From Bryoerythrophyllum caledonicum (lineage: Eukaryota; Streptophyta; Bryopsida; Pottiales; Pottiaceae), in NCBI GenBank assembly GCA_963971425.1, contig OZ020519.1, positions 11,982,028 through 12,046,027 on the forward strand: a DNA stretch of 64,000 nt, written 5' to 3'. Within the stretch, counting starts at the first letter, position 1. Every line of letters begins with the position of its first letter. A program made the translations under genes and the position numbers. Below are positions 1-11,937 of this stretch, piece by piece. Below the pieces are notes generated by a model that worked only from the letters and a program-made list of their open reading frames with translations, ran no database searches and was not told the origin of the DNA.

Positions 1-2027
1 TTGATATTTTTGCAATATCTCAAGATCTAAGACATGCCAATAGTTGATATTTTGTGTGCTAGTCAAATATAGTAGAGCAGTCCTACTGGAGAAGTTTGGT
101 GGCATTTGGACGGTTAGATTGTGAGCTACAAGATCTTAGGGCTCGGGTTTGTTCCCCTTTCTAAGATTTGTGAATTTTACATAGTTTTCTTTGATAGTTG
201 GAATTTCTTGTCCTAAAATGACTTGTATATTGAAGTGATTGTCTTTTAAAAAGGACAATCTCTCTCTATAAAATTATTTTTTTGGAGTTATACTTTATAA
301 GAACTTGGTTGAGTAAAAGGTGCAGCCAGAAACACAGTATTTTCTTGAGACACAAGCTCTCTGCCACGACAACGTGATGCCCATCACTATAAGCATCAAC
401 TACCGAAACAACCTGCGCTTGCAATGACTCCTTAATCTGAAAACCAATATACAAATCAGTGACTACGGTGAGAGAAGCAAGCGGAACCTATGATAATATT
501 CACGTCATCAAACAACTTCAAATCCTTTGTACCCAAGATCCTTTGTAATAAGAAACTAAAAACACTTCCGAGGCTGGATTACAAGAGGAAACTTAATCGA
601 CAGTGTTGGCATTGAATTACATAAATCAAGAAACTAAACACGATGTATTTGTTTAGTTTATATGTTCATTGAGACTTTGTGCTTTATAGTTGTTGCAGTA
701 ATACGCTCTTCAGGTCCTATTCTTGCTAATTTATAAGAATTCCTATAGAATTGATAGTTGATTTTCTAAAAAGCTTCTCATGTACAATCATTTGTGCTTG
801 CCACTATTGTCGGATACAATTTTTTTTTTATAGTGCTTGGAAACTTTGAGATATTTTGGAATAAATTTTTTTCATTCAATAATTATTTTATTGGAAAAAT
901 CTCAAAGGAATTCAGTTGTTCATTTTTAAATACAAAATCATATGTCATACTGTGTAGGAACATTGCAAAGTAGCAAAATTGTTCTATCTCATCTAAATAA
1001 ATGCATAAAGCGGCATCCATTGTCATTTGAATGTCAATGAAAACTTGATGCTTTTGATAGGATCGATGGGATTCAAAAACCTATATTCTACCTCGACCCT
1101 TAAAAGACGAAGTCTTTTTTTAAGGGATATAGATTTTCACTTTGTCTGCAATTATCTTTCAAATCCTATGATTAAACCTCACAAAACATGTACTACATCA
1201 TATCATATACAATTAGAAGAAGATACAATAACTACATTCTTAAAATGTTCACCTTCTCAATTTCTATGGAATGGAGTAGCCGAGTAATTTTAATAAGCAC
1301 AAAGTTTAAATCTGTTTAGATGGAATTTAAAATTGAACAATGTTTGTTTAAAATTTGTACATAATGTTATAAAGTTTGTAATTGTATTTTTTTCAAAGAT
1401 GTAGTGTTCATTGGAGAAGAAACAACCAGACACATTTGAGAATCAAGTCAAATCCCCAACTGCTAACAACTTCTAAAAAACTTATGTTCCGCTCTAGAAA
1501 TTACATCTACTCTTTGTACAGTACTTACTACTTATGACCTCTAACAGTAAATAAATACTATGCTTTCAATTCTATCACATCACTTTGAAATAAATATGAA
1601 ATACACATTTTGCTTTGTAACATTATCTAATATACTAATTGCAAACTCTTACATAATATGTCAAAGGTAGTACATTGTTGCTTGAAAAAAATATTTCACG
1701 TCAAAAGTCATAACATAGCAGTGGTGAAATTTATCGGATCTTATGAGTTTGCACAGATTTTAAATAAGTGCCAAATACAACTTAAATCATGATACTTTAT
1801 TTCAAGGATAAGTGTAGTAACACTATAAATCACTTTGTAGCAAATACGGGAATATCCAAGGATAAACATAAGTGGTATGCCTTGCAGTACACCCCTATAC
1901 CTCATTGCATTGCAACAGGCTAAATTGTACTCCTATGTAATAATCCACAATACGATACATTTTGGACATGAAAATAGATTTATAGTGTTACTATACTTAA
2001 TTATTGGACATGAAAATATTGGATTCT
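1..2027. other. AT-rich intergenic DNA
   Basis: No reading frame with recognisable protein content, no RNA gene and no clear repeat was seen here. The longest open frames are under 90 codons, of biased composition, and look like chance frames in AT-rich DNA. Confidence 0.6.
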
Positions 2028-2073
2028 ATTTTCATGTTGGATTCATGTGAAAACAAAATCCAACATGAAAATA
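2028..2073. repeat. Short inverted repeat (stem-loop)
   Basis: The arms TTTTCATGTTGGATT and AATCCAACATGAAAA are perfect reverse complements separated by about 13 bases. The phrase GGACATGAAAAT recurs just upstream and downstream, so this is a small local repeat cluster. Function unknown. Confidence 0.6.
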
Positions 2074-2261
2074 TTAGTTTATTTGGACATGAAAAATTGA
2101 AAATAGATTTAACAAAAACTAATATTCTAAGTAAGATAATTTTACACTATAAGATTTATTCCGCAAATTGTATGTTATGTGATTTTTAAACCTATGTCTA
2201 CATTTATTTATTTAGCATTTGTTAAAGTCAACAAGCTATTCCTCACTAAAAAGGTATATAT

Positions 2262-2480
2262 GTTTATATTCACTTTGGAAATTAGGGAAAATAATTTTCC
2301 ATAATTTTCCATAATTTCCCTAATTTTCCATAATTTCCCTAATTTTCCATAATTATTTTCCATAATTATTTTCAAAGGGTCTATAAACATATAATTCAAA
2401 GGGAAAATAATTATGGAAAATTATGGAAATTAGGGAAAATTATGGGACCATATATTCCCTTTGGAAATTAGGGAAAAAAC
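2262..2480. repeat. Foldback repeat of TTTCCATAATT units
   Basis: The left half is built from short repeats of TTTTCCATAATT and TTTCCCTAA. The right half carries their reverse complement (AATTATGGAAAA, TTAGGGAAA). The turn lies near 2385 and the stem is roughly 70 nt. It could be a degraded MITE-like foldback element or an inverted microsatellite. No target-site duplication was identified. Confidence 0.55.
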
Positions 2481-3298
2481 TTTAGAATTGTTGAATCTAG
2501 TGTAAAAAGTGCAAAAAGAAAAACAAAAACTTATTATTTCCTACATAACCATATAATCTTAGTTAAGATGACATGGTAAAAAATTTGCACAACCTTTGAC
2601 TCCCAATCAAAAAGGTTACAATTTTCAACGTAGAGAAAAATTCTCATTCATTCCGTGTGATGAGAGGATCAACAAAGTTTGACTTCACTTGATGTCAACT
2701 TTATATACTACAAAAGGTCTACATTGTATGCCATCATGTTGAACATGTTATTTGATCACTGAACACTTGTTTTAAAATCTATAGTTCAATATGAATATAA
2801 TATAGTCAATAAGAATTCAAAATTTAGAGTGTGACACATACAACACATCTTCTAGTACATAGAATAAAGAAGTAATATTTAGTATGATCCATAAATTTCA
2901 TGTGGAAAATAAGAATTACTTAAGGTACCTTTTATGCCATTTTCTAAGAAATTTGTATTTGAATTAAAATGCTCATTTATTCTAAAGAAAAATGATCTAC
3001 AACACCTTGATCATTTAGAGGTAGCACCATATTCGTTATATTGGGAGATTTCCATGACTTTGAAGATATATGATCTTTGAAGTATCAATATATATAGACA
3101 TTTGTAAGTGCAAAGCCTAAAGACAATGTACCAAGAATACTATATTTCATTCCATAGATGGACCAAATTAGCCCAATGTCCAAAAAAATGGTAACGGTAG
3201 AAGAAGCAAATACCATTAATCCAAGCTTTATTCAAAACTTCATGAAAAAAACTCACACAACACTCATTTACCCCGAGCATTTACTCTGTCAACCGATA

Positions 3299-3327
3299 CA
3301 ATTTAGGTCTATCTGACCTAAAGTGTA
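3299..3327. repeat. Palindrome, TTTAGGTC/GACCTAAA variant
   Basis: The arms TTTAGGTC and GACCTAAA are exact reverse complements. Relative to the commonest family member (TTTAGCTC/GAGCTAAA) both arms carry the matching substitution, so base pairing is conserved while the sequence differs. Confidence 0.7.
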
Positions 3328-3707
3328 ATAGAGATCTAAGCGTCCTATCACTAATCAAATGGTCTAGGGAGTTCCTCCATAAGCCTCTATACGCGTCTTC
3401 AAAAAAGCCCTCTGACGCTGTCTAGTCCATGTTGCGCCATCCTCTTGCATTAATGGACTCTCTAGAAGATGTTGCAAACCCCGCCTACGCACCTCGTCAG
3501 TGTTTGATTTGGGCAGCGAGAGTCGGCGGGTGGGAACAGAAGGAGAGCATTGGTTTCCAGCAGCATTTCCTGAGAGAATACGGGGGCGGAGACATTTACC
3601 AGATGGTTCCTGCACAATAGGCGCCACATACAATCCAAACATATACACTTTAGATCAAATACTCCTACACGGCACACATGAAAACTATATCATTAAGATC
3701 CATCCTA

Positions 3708-3740
3708 GTGCACTTTAGGTCGAATGGAGCTAGAATGCTG
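3708..3740. repeat. Palindrome, degenerate member
   Basis: GCACTTTAGGTC is followed by GGAGCTAGAATGC. The stem is recognisable with several mismatches, and the outer GCA/TGC ends are retained. Confidence 0.5.
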
Positions 3741-4432
3741 AATGGTAAATTCACAAACCACATTTAACATCCAACAATTAAAAACAAGCTCAAATGAACC
3801 AAAACTACATGAGTGCAATGTAGCTCAACAACAAACCAAGATTGCCTAGGCAAGAACGACTCAATAGTGCAATAACATGGAGGTGAGCATAACACACACC
3901 GTGAGGGAGCGTGGGTAAGTAGCATCTTTAAAATCGTCATAGAGAATACGCTTTGCCGGAATACAGTTATCCGGATTTAGACGCGGAGACCCTGGAAAAG
4001 AAAGAGGCCACTGCGGCGAAGGTCATTTGTTCCTTTTATGAATTGGCTCCCGCGCAATAGGGATTTCAACAACTCCATCGTCCAGTGCCATGGTCGAATA
4101 ATCCATGGTTGACTGCGCTGTTGCAGCAGAGTGCAACAAAAGCCCTTTACTCTGAAGGGAAAGGGTGAACTCCTCTGGGCCCAGCAAGGAATCCACGGAA
4201 GCCCGATAGTCACAATCCTGTAGAATTTCCAACCAGAGTAACACTCACATACCTCAGAAACAATAGATGAATACTCCAATCATTCAAAACAGGACGACAT
4301 TCCATCAGCAGGAGGTATCCAATCCCCACAACAAACAAAGTGGTGAAACATATCGGTTTCATTTATCAAAAAATATATATACACAAAAAATGGTCCAACA
4401 AAATTTACAAAATAGAGCTTCAATCAATCGAT

Positions 4433-4464
4433 ACAGTTTAGCTCTATCCGACCTAAAGTGTAAT
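4433..4464. repeat. Palindrome, mixed-arm member
   Basis: The left arm is of the TTTAGCTC type and the right arm of the GACCTAAA type, so the stem is imperfect. The flanks match the copy at 3299. Confidence 0.55.
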
Positions 4465-5172
4465 AAGCGTTCCATCTAAGCGTTTCCAACGGCATTAAGA
4501 GCGGAGATTCTGAGACGCTTAGATTGCGTTCCAGATACTCGCAGACTGACTAAGCGTCTTCTGATCATTATAGAACATCTCCCGGCTCGAGGGATGTTCG
4601 GCCTAGTACTGCACTAGACCTCCCGGAAACATATGAAGGTCAGAGAGATATGGCAACAATTCCTCCTACAGTACATAATCATCTCTCACGCCATCATGTT
4701 TGTGCGACCATGATGGAAGAAGAAGGACGTTCCCCGGTAAATTGAGCATATGCTTAATCGGGCTGTCGTCAATGACAAGCATATTCGCCGGAGTATACTC
4801 ACAACCCAACCTATTGTGGGACTCCGTTCCCACATGGTGCCAGAAGTTAACTTTAAAATCCGGCTAAAACAAAAAAAATTAGTTAAATAGTTATGATAGT
4901 CCGTGCTAGAATACAGCCTACAGTCTTCAGGTAGAAATAAAGGCGGATGGACCGGACTGCAAACCCTAATTAAGCCAAAAGTTGTTAAAATCAGAGCCAG
5001 AGCAGTTACCGGAATTCCGGGGCAGTTAGTTATCCGGAACCATTAGCCGGAACCGTCGCCATCAACTGTCATCATGATACCGTACTAACGGTCAGACTAC
5101 TTAAGGCTGGGGTTTGGCGGGATACTCTTTCTTCTCACTCCATCTTCTCGTGTCTCTCTTTCTCTCTTTCTT

Positions 5173-6726
5173 TTGCTCTCGTTTCCGCTCTTGCTCTTAC
5201 GGTTTTCTGAACCGCTTGCCGTTAGGGTTTGGAACTCAGACGGTTTGAACGGCCGCACCAAGGTGGTAGAACGGCGGGACGAGTTTCTGGCGGATGAGTT
5301 CGGAGGACCAGCAGACCCGAAGGATGGCTTCAACCTCCAAGACCTTAAGCACCAGGATGCTCAGCTTGTGCTAGGATTTTTAAACCCTATCTTCTATCCG
5401 GAAAAGCCGAGACGGGTGGTGGCGAAGTGGGCCTGCACTTTCCTCGGAGCACTCCGGGGGAAGATTATCGTCGACTGGGGGACATTGATGACCAAGCTAA
5501 TCAACCGGCTCGTAGCCAATCTCCAAAAGGTGAAGAAATCGGCAACACCGCTGGCCTCGTATGTGGTGCATCTTTATGCTCACCACCAACAGCTCACTCA
5601 GGCGGAAGTCCGGCACTACGACGAAGTGCTTAACTTCCAAAGGTATGGGGTGGACGAGTCGGAAGGAGAGGAGTCCGGAGGGAAGGAGGCTGCACCAGGA
5701 GCAGCAACCACGAGCACTCCGGAGGGCCGGAAAACTCCAAAGAGACCTCGGGGGAAAGAGACCGAGACGGAGAGTCCGGGCATCCGCTGTTCCTCCGCGT
5801 CTTCCGGAGAAGACGAGTCCGGACCCTCAGAAGGGACCAGCCGGAAGAGGAGGAAGGTTGACAAGGACGACTCCAAGGGGCAGCTCAAGCAAATGGATGA
5901 GCTGATCCGCGAGATCGGCTGGAGAGTTGGCTTCCTTAAGGAGACCAACTTTGTCATCACCACCAGCGTGGCCCAGATTTTCTGGAGCTTGGACGTCGAC
6001 CGGCTGGAGGATGCCATCAACAGGGTGGAGGAACTCCGGAACCGGGAGACGGACGCAAAGGCACTGCATACGCAAATCAATACCATGTACAAGGCCAATA
6101 ACGACATGGAGAAGAAGATGAAGCAGTACCTTGCAGAGGCCGCCCTAGCAGTGACGGCCCGGAAACTGGCCGAAGAGAAGGCGAATGCTTCCGCAGCCGC
6201 CTTGAAGGAGGTCCGGGCAGCCCTGGAATTTCCAGTTGACATGGTCAACCGGAGCCGACTCTTCACCGAACTGGTGGAGAAGAAGGAGAAGGTCAGCAGG
6301 GCCAACATCATCCGGTTCTTGCTCGACCAGGCGGAGAAGATGGGCCGGACGTCGGAGCAGATGAGGCTGCTCGTCGACAACGTCACCCAGGTACTTCTGG
6401 AAGACCCTACAGCGCCGGCACCAAGAGGTACCCCAACTCCGGGACGGACTGCTGCCGCTCCGGAACCCCCTCAACCTGCGACCACTCCAGCTCCGAGGAC
6501 TTCTGCGAATCCGGAGACCCTGGACACTCCATCACCTCGGACGCCGACGGAGGGGATTGTTCTCTCCAACCCGAGTACGAGTGAGATCCTGAAGAAGCTT
6601 CCGGATCTCCTATCGCCACCCAACATGCGGCTGCCGGACCCTCCAGTAGAAGGCGATCTCCCAGCTGCGCCAAGGTCCGTATCCCGCCGGAGTGGGAGAA
6701 ATCGGGGTCCAGGAGCTCTAACTTAG
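5173..6726 (+). CDS. Gag-like coiled-coil protein of a probable retroelement
   Basis: An open frame of 517 codons in GC-richer DNA than its surroundings. The N-terminal part, about residues 50-150 (LKHQDAQLVLGFLNPIFYP... VDWGTL...), resembles from memory the structural (gag-like) proteins of plant retroelements. Residues 160-235 are acidic and basic low-complexity sequence ending in a nuclear-localisation-like RKRRK. Residues 240-410 are helical and charged, probably coiled coil, and the tail is rich in Pro, Thr and Ser. The frame begins at a TTG and its first in-frame Met is only at about residue 106, inside the conserved part. The true start is therefore lost, shifted or in an upstream exon. 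No reverse transcriptase lies nearby, so this may be a non-autonomous element or a domesticated copy. No catalytic motif is visible. Confidence 0.5.
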   Translation: MLSFPLLLLRFSEPLAVRVWNSDGLNGRTKVVERRDEFLADEFGGPADPKDGFNLQDLKHQDAQLVLGFLNPIFYPEKPRRVVAKWACTFLGALRGKIIVDWGTLMTKLINRLVANLQKVKKSATPLASYVVHLYAHHQQLTQAEVRHYDEVLNFQRYGVDESEGEESGGKEAAPGAATTSTPEGRKTPKRPRGKETETESPGIRCSSASSGEDESGPSEGTSRKRRKVDKDDSKGQLKQMDELIREIGWRVGFLKETNFVITTSVAQIFWSLDVDRLEDAINRVEELRNRETDAKALHTQINTMYKANNDMEKKMKQYLAEAALAVTARKLAEEKANASAAALKEVRAALEFPVDMVNRSRLFTELVEKKEKVSRANIIRFLLDQAEKMGRTSEQMRLLVDNVTQVLLEDPTAPAPRGTPTPGRTAAAPEPPQPATTPAPRTSANPETLDTPSPRTPTEGIVLSNPSTSEILKKLPDLLSPPNMRLPDPPVEGDLPAAPRSVSRRSGRNRGPGALT

Positions 6727-8020
6727 GAATGGTTAGATTTCATATTTCTTTTTCTTCTTTTCTTTGGATTAGAGTCCGGATCAGCAGCGATTAACGATGG
6801 GGCCCCGAGTGCACCCGGTTGGTGCCGGAATCAACAGCCCGTTTTGTAGTTAGGGTAGGAATTTTGGAGACGGAACTGTTCCGTGATTTGTGGATCTGAG
6901 ATCCGATCTGGAACTTTTCCGGATTTCTCGGATCTTTTAGATAAGATCTAGTGGACTTCTCGTAGCTGACTAGGAAGAAGGCTAAGTTTAGGCAGAACTT
7001 AGTAAGTACTTAGTAGTGGGGTTTTGAGCAAAACCCTTTATCTTGTTCTTCTCACGCGGGAATATACGTTATCGTTTGCACTAGATTTGCTACTTTGTGT
7101 TTTGGTGTGACGTATGGAACCTGTGAGTGACGGATCCATTCTTGAGGGTATGGTTGTGTGAGTAATTCTTTCGGAATAGGATAATTCAACTGTTTTGCCG
7201 GAGGGGGAAGCTATCGAGGTCGGTATTAGGAGATCGCCCGGGAGAGCTGGAGAGAACCATTGCAGAGGTATTCCTGGTAGTCTCCAGGGTCCGGAAGTAG
7301 CCAGGAGGGGAAGAGATGAACTGCAGAGGTGTTCCTGGTAATCTCTAATTTGCGGTGGGAACTGCTCAAACTGGATTCCGGTCAATACCGGAGTTCTCCC
7401 TTTAGATAGGAAAAAGCTTGATACCAATACCTAAACAGAATAACCATAGCGAACGGTGTGCCTCTGTTCCGGAGAATTGCAACCATATCCATCGGAATGT
7501 CGTTGTAGTCCGGATTAGTCTCTGTGTGACCGCATCCGGAAGGCCTTCCGGATGTCGTGAGAGCCGACGTCCGGCAGCAACAATCAAATTACTAGTTAGT
7601 AGAGGAGGGAGAGTGGTGTTCGGTCACTATAAGTTCCGGACAGTGGGTGCCTAGCCACTTTAAGTCACAGGGCAGTGGGAAACCCAGCCACTTACACAAA
7701 ACAGGGTCAGTGGACTTCGGCCACTGGCTTAAAAACTCCAGGAGACTCTTTGAGGAGGAACAGAGACAAATCAAACCACCCTCGAGATTACCGGAAACTA
7801 CTCTCCGGAGAACATTGTACGTTATCCGGATTCCGAAAGGAACCGGATCTAACATAAGTAAGTAAAGTCTATAGCTAACTCGTAACCGAATTGCTTTATT
7901 AAGTTTAATAGTCCGGAGTATTGGAAAGAAGAACATTAGCTCTTTGTGGGAACGAAACCGGAGCGGTTATTCAAGAAAGCACTTAGTGATGATTGAGTGT
8001 ATTTCGGAGGGATACTGTCT
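6727..8020. other. TCCGG-rich non-coding tail with short repeats
   Basis: The composition matches the preceding gag-like frame, so this is probably the rest of the same element. It holds a direct repeat (TGCAGAGGT(A/G)TTCCTGGTA at about 7259 and 7322) and small hairpins such as CAGTGGACTTCGGCCACTG near 7709. Overlapping open frames on both strands show no recognisable protein, and no paired LTR could be matched by eye. Confidence 0.4.
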
Positions 8021-8515
8021 CTACGAACTGCAGCACCTATTGAAGAGATGGTTCGATAGGGTCTTCAAGAAGATGTCCTTCTGAGTGCCAGATTCCTTCA
8101 TGTAGATTGTTCTGCTACTGACTCTACGCTCGGGCACCCTATCGCAACTTTCCTGACCAAAGATCCTGAGAGGGTACGAAGAACTATGCTGAAAAATATA
8201 TTTTCATATCTGTCGTGTTGTGGATTCCATCATCGAACTCCAGATCGTGATGGTCGCAATCTTAGACAACTTCGTGAGGAATTCAACACAACCAAAGCGT
8301 ACTTGGACTAGTTTAGGGCCTACTTCGGCCGGCTGCAAAGTCGAGTGAATGGACGAGTCAGAGTTCTTGGATCCCCTGGCCTGCCAGGTAGGCTCACACG
8401 TGCATAGAATCCCATTGAGGTCCAACACAACATTCAACCACCTGCCCTCAAAATCTGATAGGACTCTAGGTATTTCTTCTAGATTACTGGCACCACTTAT
8501 TGATGCCTCGCAGAC
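8021..8515 (-). pseudogene. Exon 5: FCP1/NLI-interacting-factor-like HAD phosphatase motif
   Basis: The acceptor CCAG|GTCTGCGAG joins exon 4 in phase. LNVVLDLNGILC fits the HAD nucleophile motif DxDG(V/T)L with Asn at the third position, as in FCP1-like proteins of plants. FLTKLSKIATITIWSS fits the second conserved block (FL...F.V.iWSS), and past a TGA at 8204-8206 come RIFGQESC and KDIFLKTLSNHLF, matching the family's FGQ..C / K.L block. FCP1-like enzymes dephosphorylate phosphoserine or phosphothreonine, classically on the RNA polymerase II C-terminal domain. The expected C-terminal DD motif is absent before the stop at 8021, so the domain is truncated. Confidence 0.55.
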
Positions 8516-8665
8516 CTGGTTCGAAAACGCCAGGAGAACGAACAATATTACTATAGATTCATTAACAACGACGGGACAACAAAATGTAGAACGAAATAGG
8601 CAAACGGGGGGAGGCATCATGGGGGGAGAGTGGAGAGTGAAAAGTGTTAAAACTTAATAGAGTAC

Positions 8666-8930
8666 CTCGAGAACTTCATCGTCTTGCAGCATTTCGTCTT
8701 GGACCCTCATCGATCCTAATGAACCTTGTATGGTGTCAAGGGGTTCCGAAAACCCGACAACCATTTAGGGGCACGGTCCAGAGACAAAAAGAGGTGGCTC
8801 CGGGACAGCAGAATCATGATTGATCTCGTCTACGAGCACGGCCGAAGCTTGGACGACCTCTTCTACGACCGGGACTGCTGTTTGGACGACCTCATCTATG
8901 ATTGGGTGAGCGATCGCGTCATCACCGAAA
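8666..8930 (-). pseudogene. Exon 4: acidic repeat region
   Basis: Runs from an acceptor CTAAG| to the donor GAG|GTACTC. The translation is acidic with a repeated pattern (IIDEVVQTAVPVVEEVVQA, VLVDEI) and has an in-frame TAA near 8759. Its last codon is in phase with exon 5. It could alternatively be the N-terminus of a separate FCP1-like gene. Confidence 0.4.
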
Positions 8931-9019
8931 CTTAGATCTAGAAAAATTCAACATTTCAACCTATCAACAGATGCGCACATAGGACAGTGATACAAGTCAG
9001 AGTCGTCAGATGTCAAGCA

Positions 9020-9044
9020 GTTTAGCTCGAGTCGAGCTGAAGTG
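9020..9044. repeat. Palindrome in intron 3
   Basis: AGTTTAGCTCGAGTCGAGC is followed by TGAAGTGC. The central 14 bases are perfectly symmetric and one outer position is mismatched. It lies in the 214-bp intron 9144-8931. Confidence 0.7.
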
Positions 9045-9144
9045 CTTGCTGAGCACTGTAATATTAACAAAAAATATTGGAGTACAAAATTGGACATTTA
9101 CAAAATGTTCTGCCTCTATACACTCGCAACTACATTACACTAAC

Positions 9145-10110
9145 CTGACGATGAGTTGGGGACATCCCCGATAGATACGTCCTGAGCGGGAGACTTCGGA
9201 GGGGAAGAGGGGCGGGTCGGCGGGGATGGGGGAACAGGTAGCGATTGAACCCCCATGGAGACGGGGGGGGGGAATCCGCCGAAGACAGCAGCAGCGCACC
9301 GCGGGACAGACTCCCAGTCCCTTCTTCCGCTGAGAGGGGAGGTTGGGGAATTGCAGTATTAACTGCGGGGGGTGTCGTGGCGACAGGAGGCAAAGTTGCC
9401 GTCATGAATCTCTACATCATGAGCATCATGTCGGCATGCCTCTGGTCTTGGTCCCTCTTCATCTCTTCGTCACGCCTCCGCTGCACATCCCTGAGCTCCA
9501 GGTCACGCTCTGCCACCCGCTGCTCCATCAACCTCCTTTGGGCGGCCTCCTCTTTGAGCTTCTTCTTGAGGGAGATCAACTTGTTGTCGTCCTGTGCTCT
9601 GCTTGCAGTAGCCAATGGAGTGCGGCCGCTTGAGCTAGCAACTTTTCTCTTCTTGGCAGCGGGCCGAGCGGATGATCTAGCAACCCGCCCAAGGTGGGAG
9701 GTGAATGAGGCTTGTCGGAAATATCCAGCAAATCCAACTCCGGGAAGTCGAGTCGTTGCCGCGAGGAACCGATTGTGTCTCCTGCTTCAGATTGAGAGGC
9801 ACTCTGAAACTCCGGCGGAGTGGCGGTATCGAAATTGTCATGGGACTCATTATCCGGAGTGGCCGTGCTTGAGCTCGGCCACACAAGCAGGGCGCTCGAT
9901 TCCTCATCTTCCTCCTCATTGCCAAGGTCAACAATTGCTTTTCCCTTTTCCTTGGCAACGGCCTCTCCAAGCTCGGGGAATCTCTGCATTGACATGATAT
10001 GCAGCAACATCGAAATCGGCCCGATCCAACGTCAACGCGACCTCCATGGCGTTGTCGAGGTCCTGCTCATCGGTGTCGTGGGATATGCAGAATGCCTCCA
10101 GATCCAACAT
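9145..10110 (-). pseudogene. Exon 3: acidic, NLS and coiled-coil region, frameshifted
   Basis: The acceptor GTGTGCAG|ATG keeps phase with exon 2. The frame starts acidic (DTDEQDLDNAMEVALTLD), then shifts near 10000 into another frame (LGEAVAKEKGKAIVDLGNEE). It shifts again near 9600 into a frame with a basic AAKKRKV signal and a charged helical stretch (LISLKKKLKEEAAQRR), followed by a stop at 9412 and a Pro-rich tail. The three frames dovetail without overlap, so frameshifting indels are more likely than chance frames. The donor CAG|GTTAGTG is at 9144. Confidence 0.45.
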
Positions 10111-10137
10111 CTGCACACATAAATAATGAACAAGTTA

Positions 10138-10164
10138 CAGTTTAGGTCGAATCGAGCTAAAGTG
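10138..10164. repeat. Palindrome in intron 2 (copy 1 of 3)
   Basis: Left arm CAGTTTAGGTC, right arm GAGCTAAAGTG: a mixed, imperfect member close to the branch-point side of intron 2. Confidence 0.6.
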
Positions 10165-10260
10165 AATACAAAGGAACATTGATACGAAAACTCAGCTATT
10201 TAAACTTAAAAGGAAACGACGCGGTTGATGACTGCAAGAAAATCATATAAGTAAAAGCCG

Positions 10261-10289
10261 GCACTTTAGCTCGACTTGAGCTAAAGTGC
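10261..10289. repeat. Palindrome in intron 2 (copy 2 of 3)
   Basis: GCACTTTAGCTC and GAGCTAAAGTGC are 12-bp perfect arms around a 5-base centre. Confidence 0.75.
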
Positions 10290-10357
10290 CACGCTACAAA
10301 AGCATAAGAGACGACCTCTCTGAAACAATCCATGCACAGTCAGAGAGGGTATCAACA

Positions 10358-10383
10358 GATTAGCTCGAGTCGAGCTAAACTGC
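10358..10383. repeat. Palindrome in intron 2 (copy 3 of 3)
   Basis: TTAGCTCGAGTCGAGCTAA is exactly symmetric. It begins 11 bases inside the donor of intron 2. Confidence 0.7.
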
Positions 10384-10394
10384 AGGAAACTTAC

Positions 10395-11738
10395 CACACT
10401 CGCAATCAGTAATTTCATCCCGCCAAACACCTGGACAACTGCCTCCCCCCTCTTCTAGAACCGCTCCGGGACCTTGATGAAGAACTCCATCCTCAGCTCG
10501 TTCACGTTCATGGAGTACGCCAGCTCGTTGTACTTGCAGAGCTTGGTGTGCAACACCTGCTCCGGAGCTGCGTAGGTTTTTTTCACGGCCGGGATCTGCG
10601 TAAGCTCTTTCTTAAAGAGAAAGAGGAGGCAAACATGGTCGAGAGCGTTGTTGCTCTTTGGCGCGTATCCTCCCAAGCGCTCGTTCTCGGAGGGAAGATA
10701 CTTCGACTGCAGCACATCGTACGCATGGCACAATGACGGGCCCTCAGCAAATGCTGTCACTTGAAGGTGTGACTGCTCGTCGTCGCAATTGAAGAGCCAG
10801 GCTGGAAGATCGGTGAGGGGAGGCTGCCTTTTTGATGCGAACATCGTCATGAACTCGTCATAGAAGGGCTTCTCCAACGAAGACGTTGCCTTTCCAAAGA
10901 AACCAAGGACATTCCGGAAGTCGATGATGCCGAGCTTTACGTTGCAGCCCAAGTTGCGCCAGGAATCGGAAGGCCACGTCCCGAGCGAATTTGTCGCCGC
11001 CTTGTACGAACGAAAGTGCAGGGCTCCCTGAGATGGAACGAACCGCGACCGCACATCGATGAAGACTCTGAAGAAATCCTTAGCATACGGAGAGAGATCT
11101 TCACATTTGAAGTTGCAAAACTGCGTCTGCCTTGAATCCTTGTAGTACGAGTCCGGTGGACCCCAATCCAGGAGGGCACGCTTTGATGCCTTGCTGACGT
11201 TGTAGTTCTTCTTAAACGTCCGCCAGTTCGAACGACTGTACGATCTAGAGCTGTTGAAGAAGGCCAACTCCGGCCTGATCAACTGAAGCTCCATTCGAGC
11301 GACCTCCTTCTTCTTCCTTCGATCGACCCAATCCCGGGCGCTGTAGCAATCTTCCAGCACAGATTGCGGCTGCTTCACAACCACCTTAGGATAAGGTAGT
11401 TTCCGCAATGGCCCTGATCGATTGAGATTGTGCTTACACAATTTCGCGTGATCAGCCTCGGTCATGTTGCCGAAAAACTTGAAGAACTCGCGCGTCAGAA
11501 CCCCATCCTTCTCATGCACCCAAGACTTAGCGTCCTTGAACTTTGCCAGGGGCGTCGATGTTGAATCGACGTTGATGAGGTTGCCATGCGCTGCCAAAGA
11601 GATGACATCGGACCAGAGTTTGAAGGTCTCATCGGTCGAGGTGATGATCTTCACCTCGTTCGTAATTGAGAGCTCCTTCGCCTTTCCGGCTTTCTGGAGC
11701 GCTGCCTGGCTCTTTGCAACGTCGATCATTGCGAAGCG
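10395..11738 (-). pseudogene. Exon 2: unrecognised middle region
   Basis: Starts at the acceptor GTGAG|CGC and reads in phase with exon 1. About 430 codons of normal-looking protein with many Trp, Phe and charged residues, including KSWVHEKDGVLTREFFKFFG and SYYKDSRQTQFCNF. No family recognised. An in-frame TAG at 10455-10457 interrupts the frame 20 codons before the donor GTG|GTAAGT at 10394, so this copy is inactive or the stop is read as a loss of the C-terminus. Confidence 0.5.
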
Positions 11739-11840
11739 CTCACAAAAGGCGTTAAGAAATGGCTACGCAGAATATAAACAGGGCCGATTGAGTTTACAAT
11801 TAAAGCAGAAAAATAAACATGTCCAACAGGGTCCAACAAT

Positions 11841-11871
11841 TGCAAGTTAGCTCGAGTCGAGCTAACCTGCA
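11841..11871. repeat. Palindrome in intron 1, GTTAGC/GCTAAC variant
   Basis: The ends are TGCA on both sides. The inner arms GTTAGCTCGA and TCGAGCTAAC pair perfectly although both differ from the usual TTTAGC/GCTAAA. There is a single mismatch in 15 pairs. Confidence 0.75.
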
Positions 11872-11937
11872 AACATAGAGTAGACAATGAAAGCAATTTC
11901 AATCTAAATACAACACTATACAGATAGTGAGCAAACA

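Larger units (their letters stand above)
2481..5172. other. Intergenic region with degenerate duplicated segments
   Basis: No convincing gene. Two segments near 3290-3345 and 4425-4485 share a CGATACA(A/G)TTTAG...GACCTAAAGTGTAATA core followed by a TCTAAGCG motif, so a local duplication of about 1.1 kb is likely. An inverted repeat CTAAGCGT / ACGCTTAG lies at about 4475-4525. Open frames between 3.36 and 4.28 kb overlap on both strands and resemble no family I recognise. From about 4.6 kb the sequence becomes rich in TCCGG, like the reading frame that follows. Confidence 0.45.

Noticed and set aside
7415-7432. Primer-binding site (TTGGTATCAAGC on the minus strand)
   Set aside because: It resembles the initiator-Met type, but matches only about nine bases, has no LTR edge beside it and faces away from the gag-like frame.
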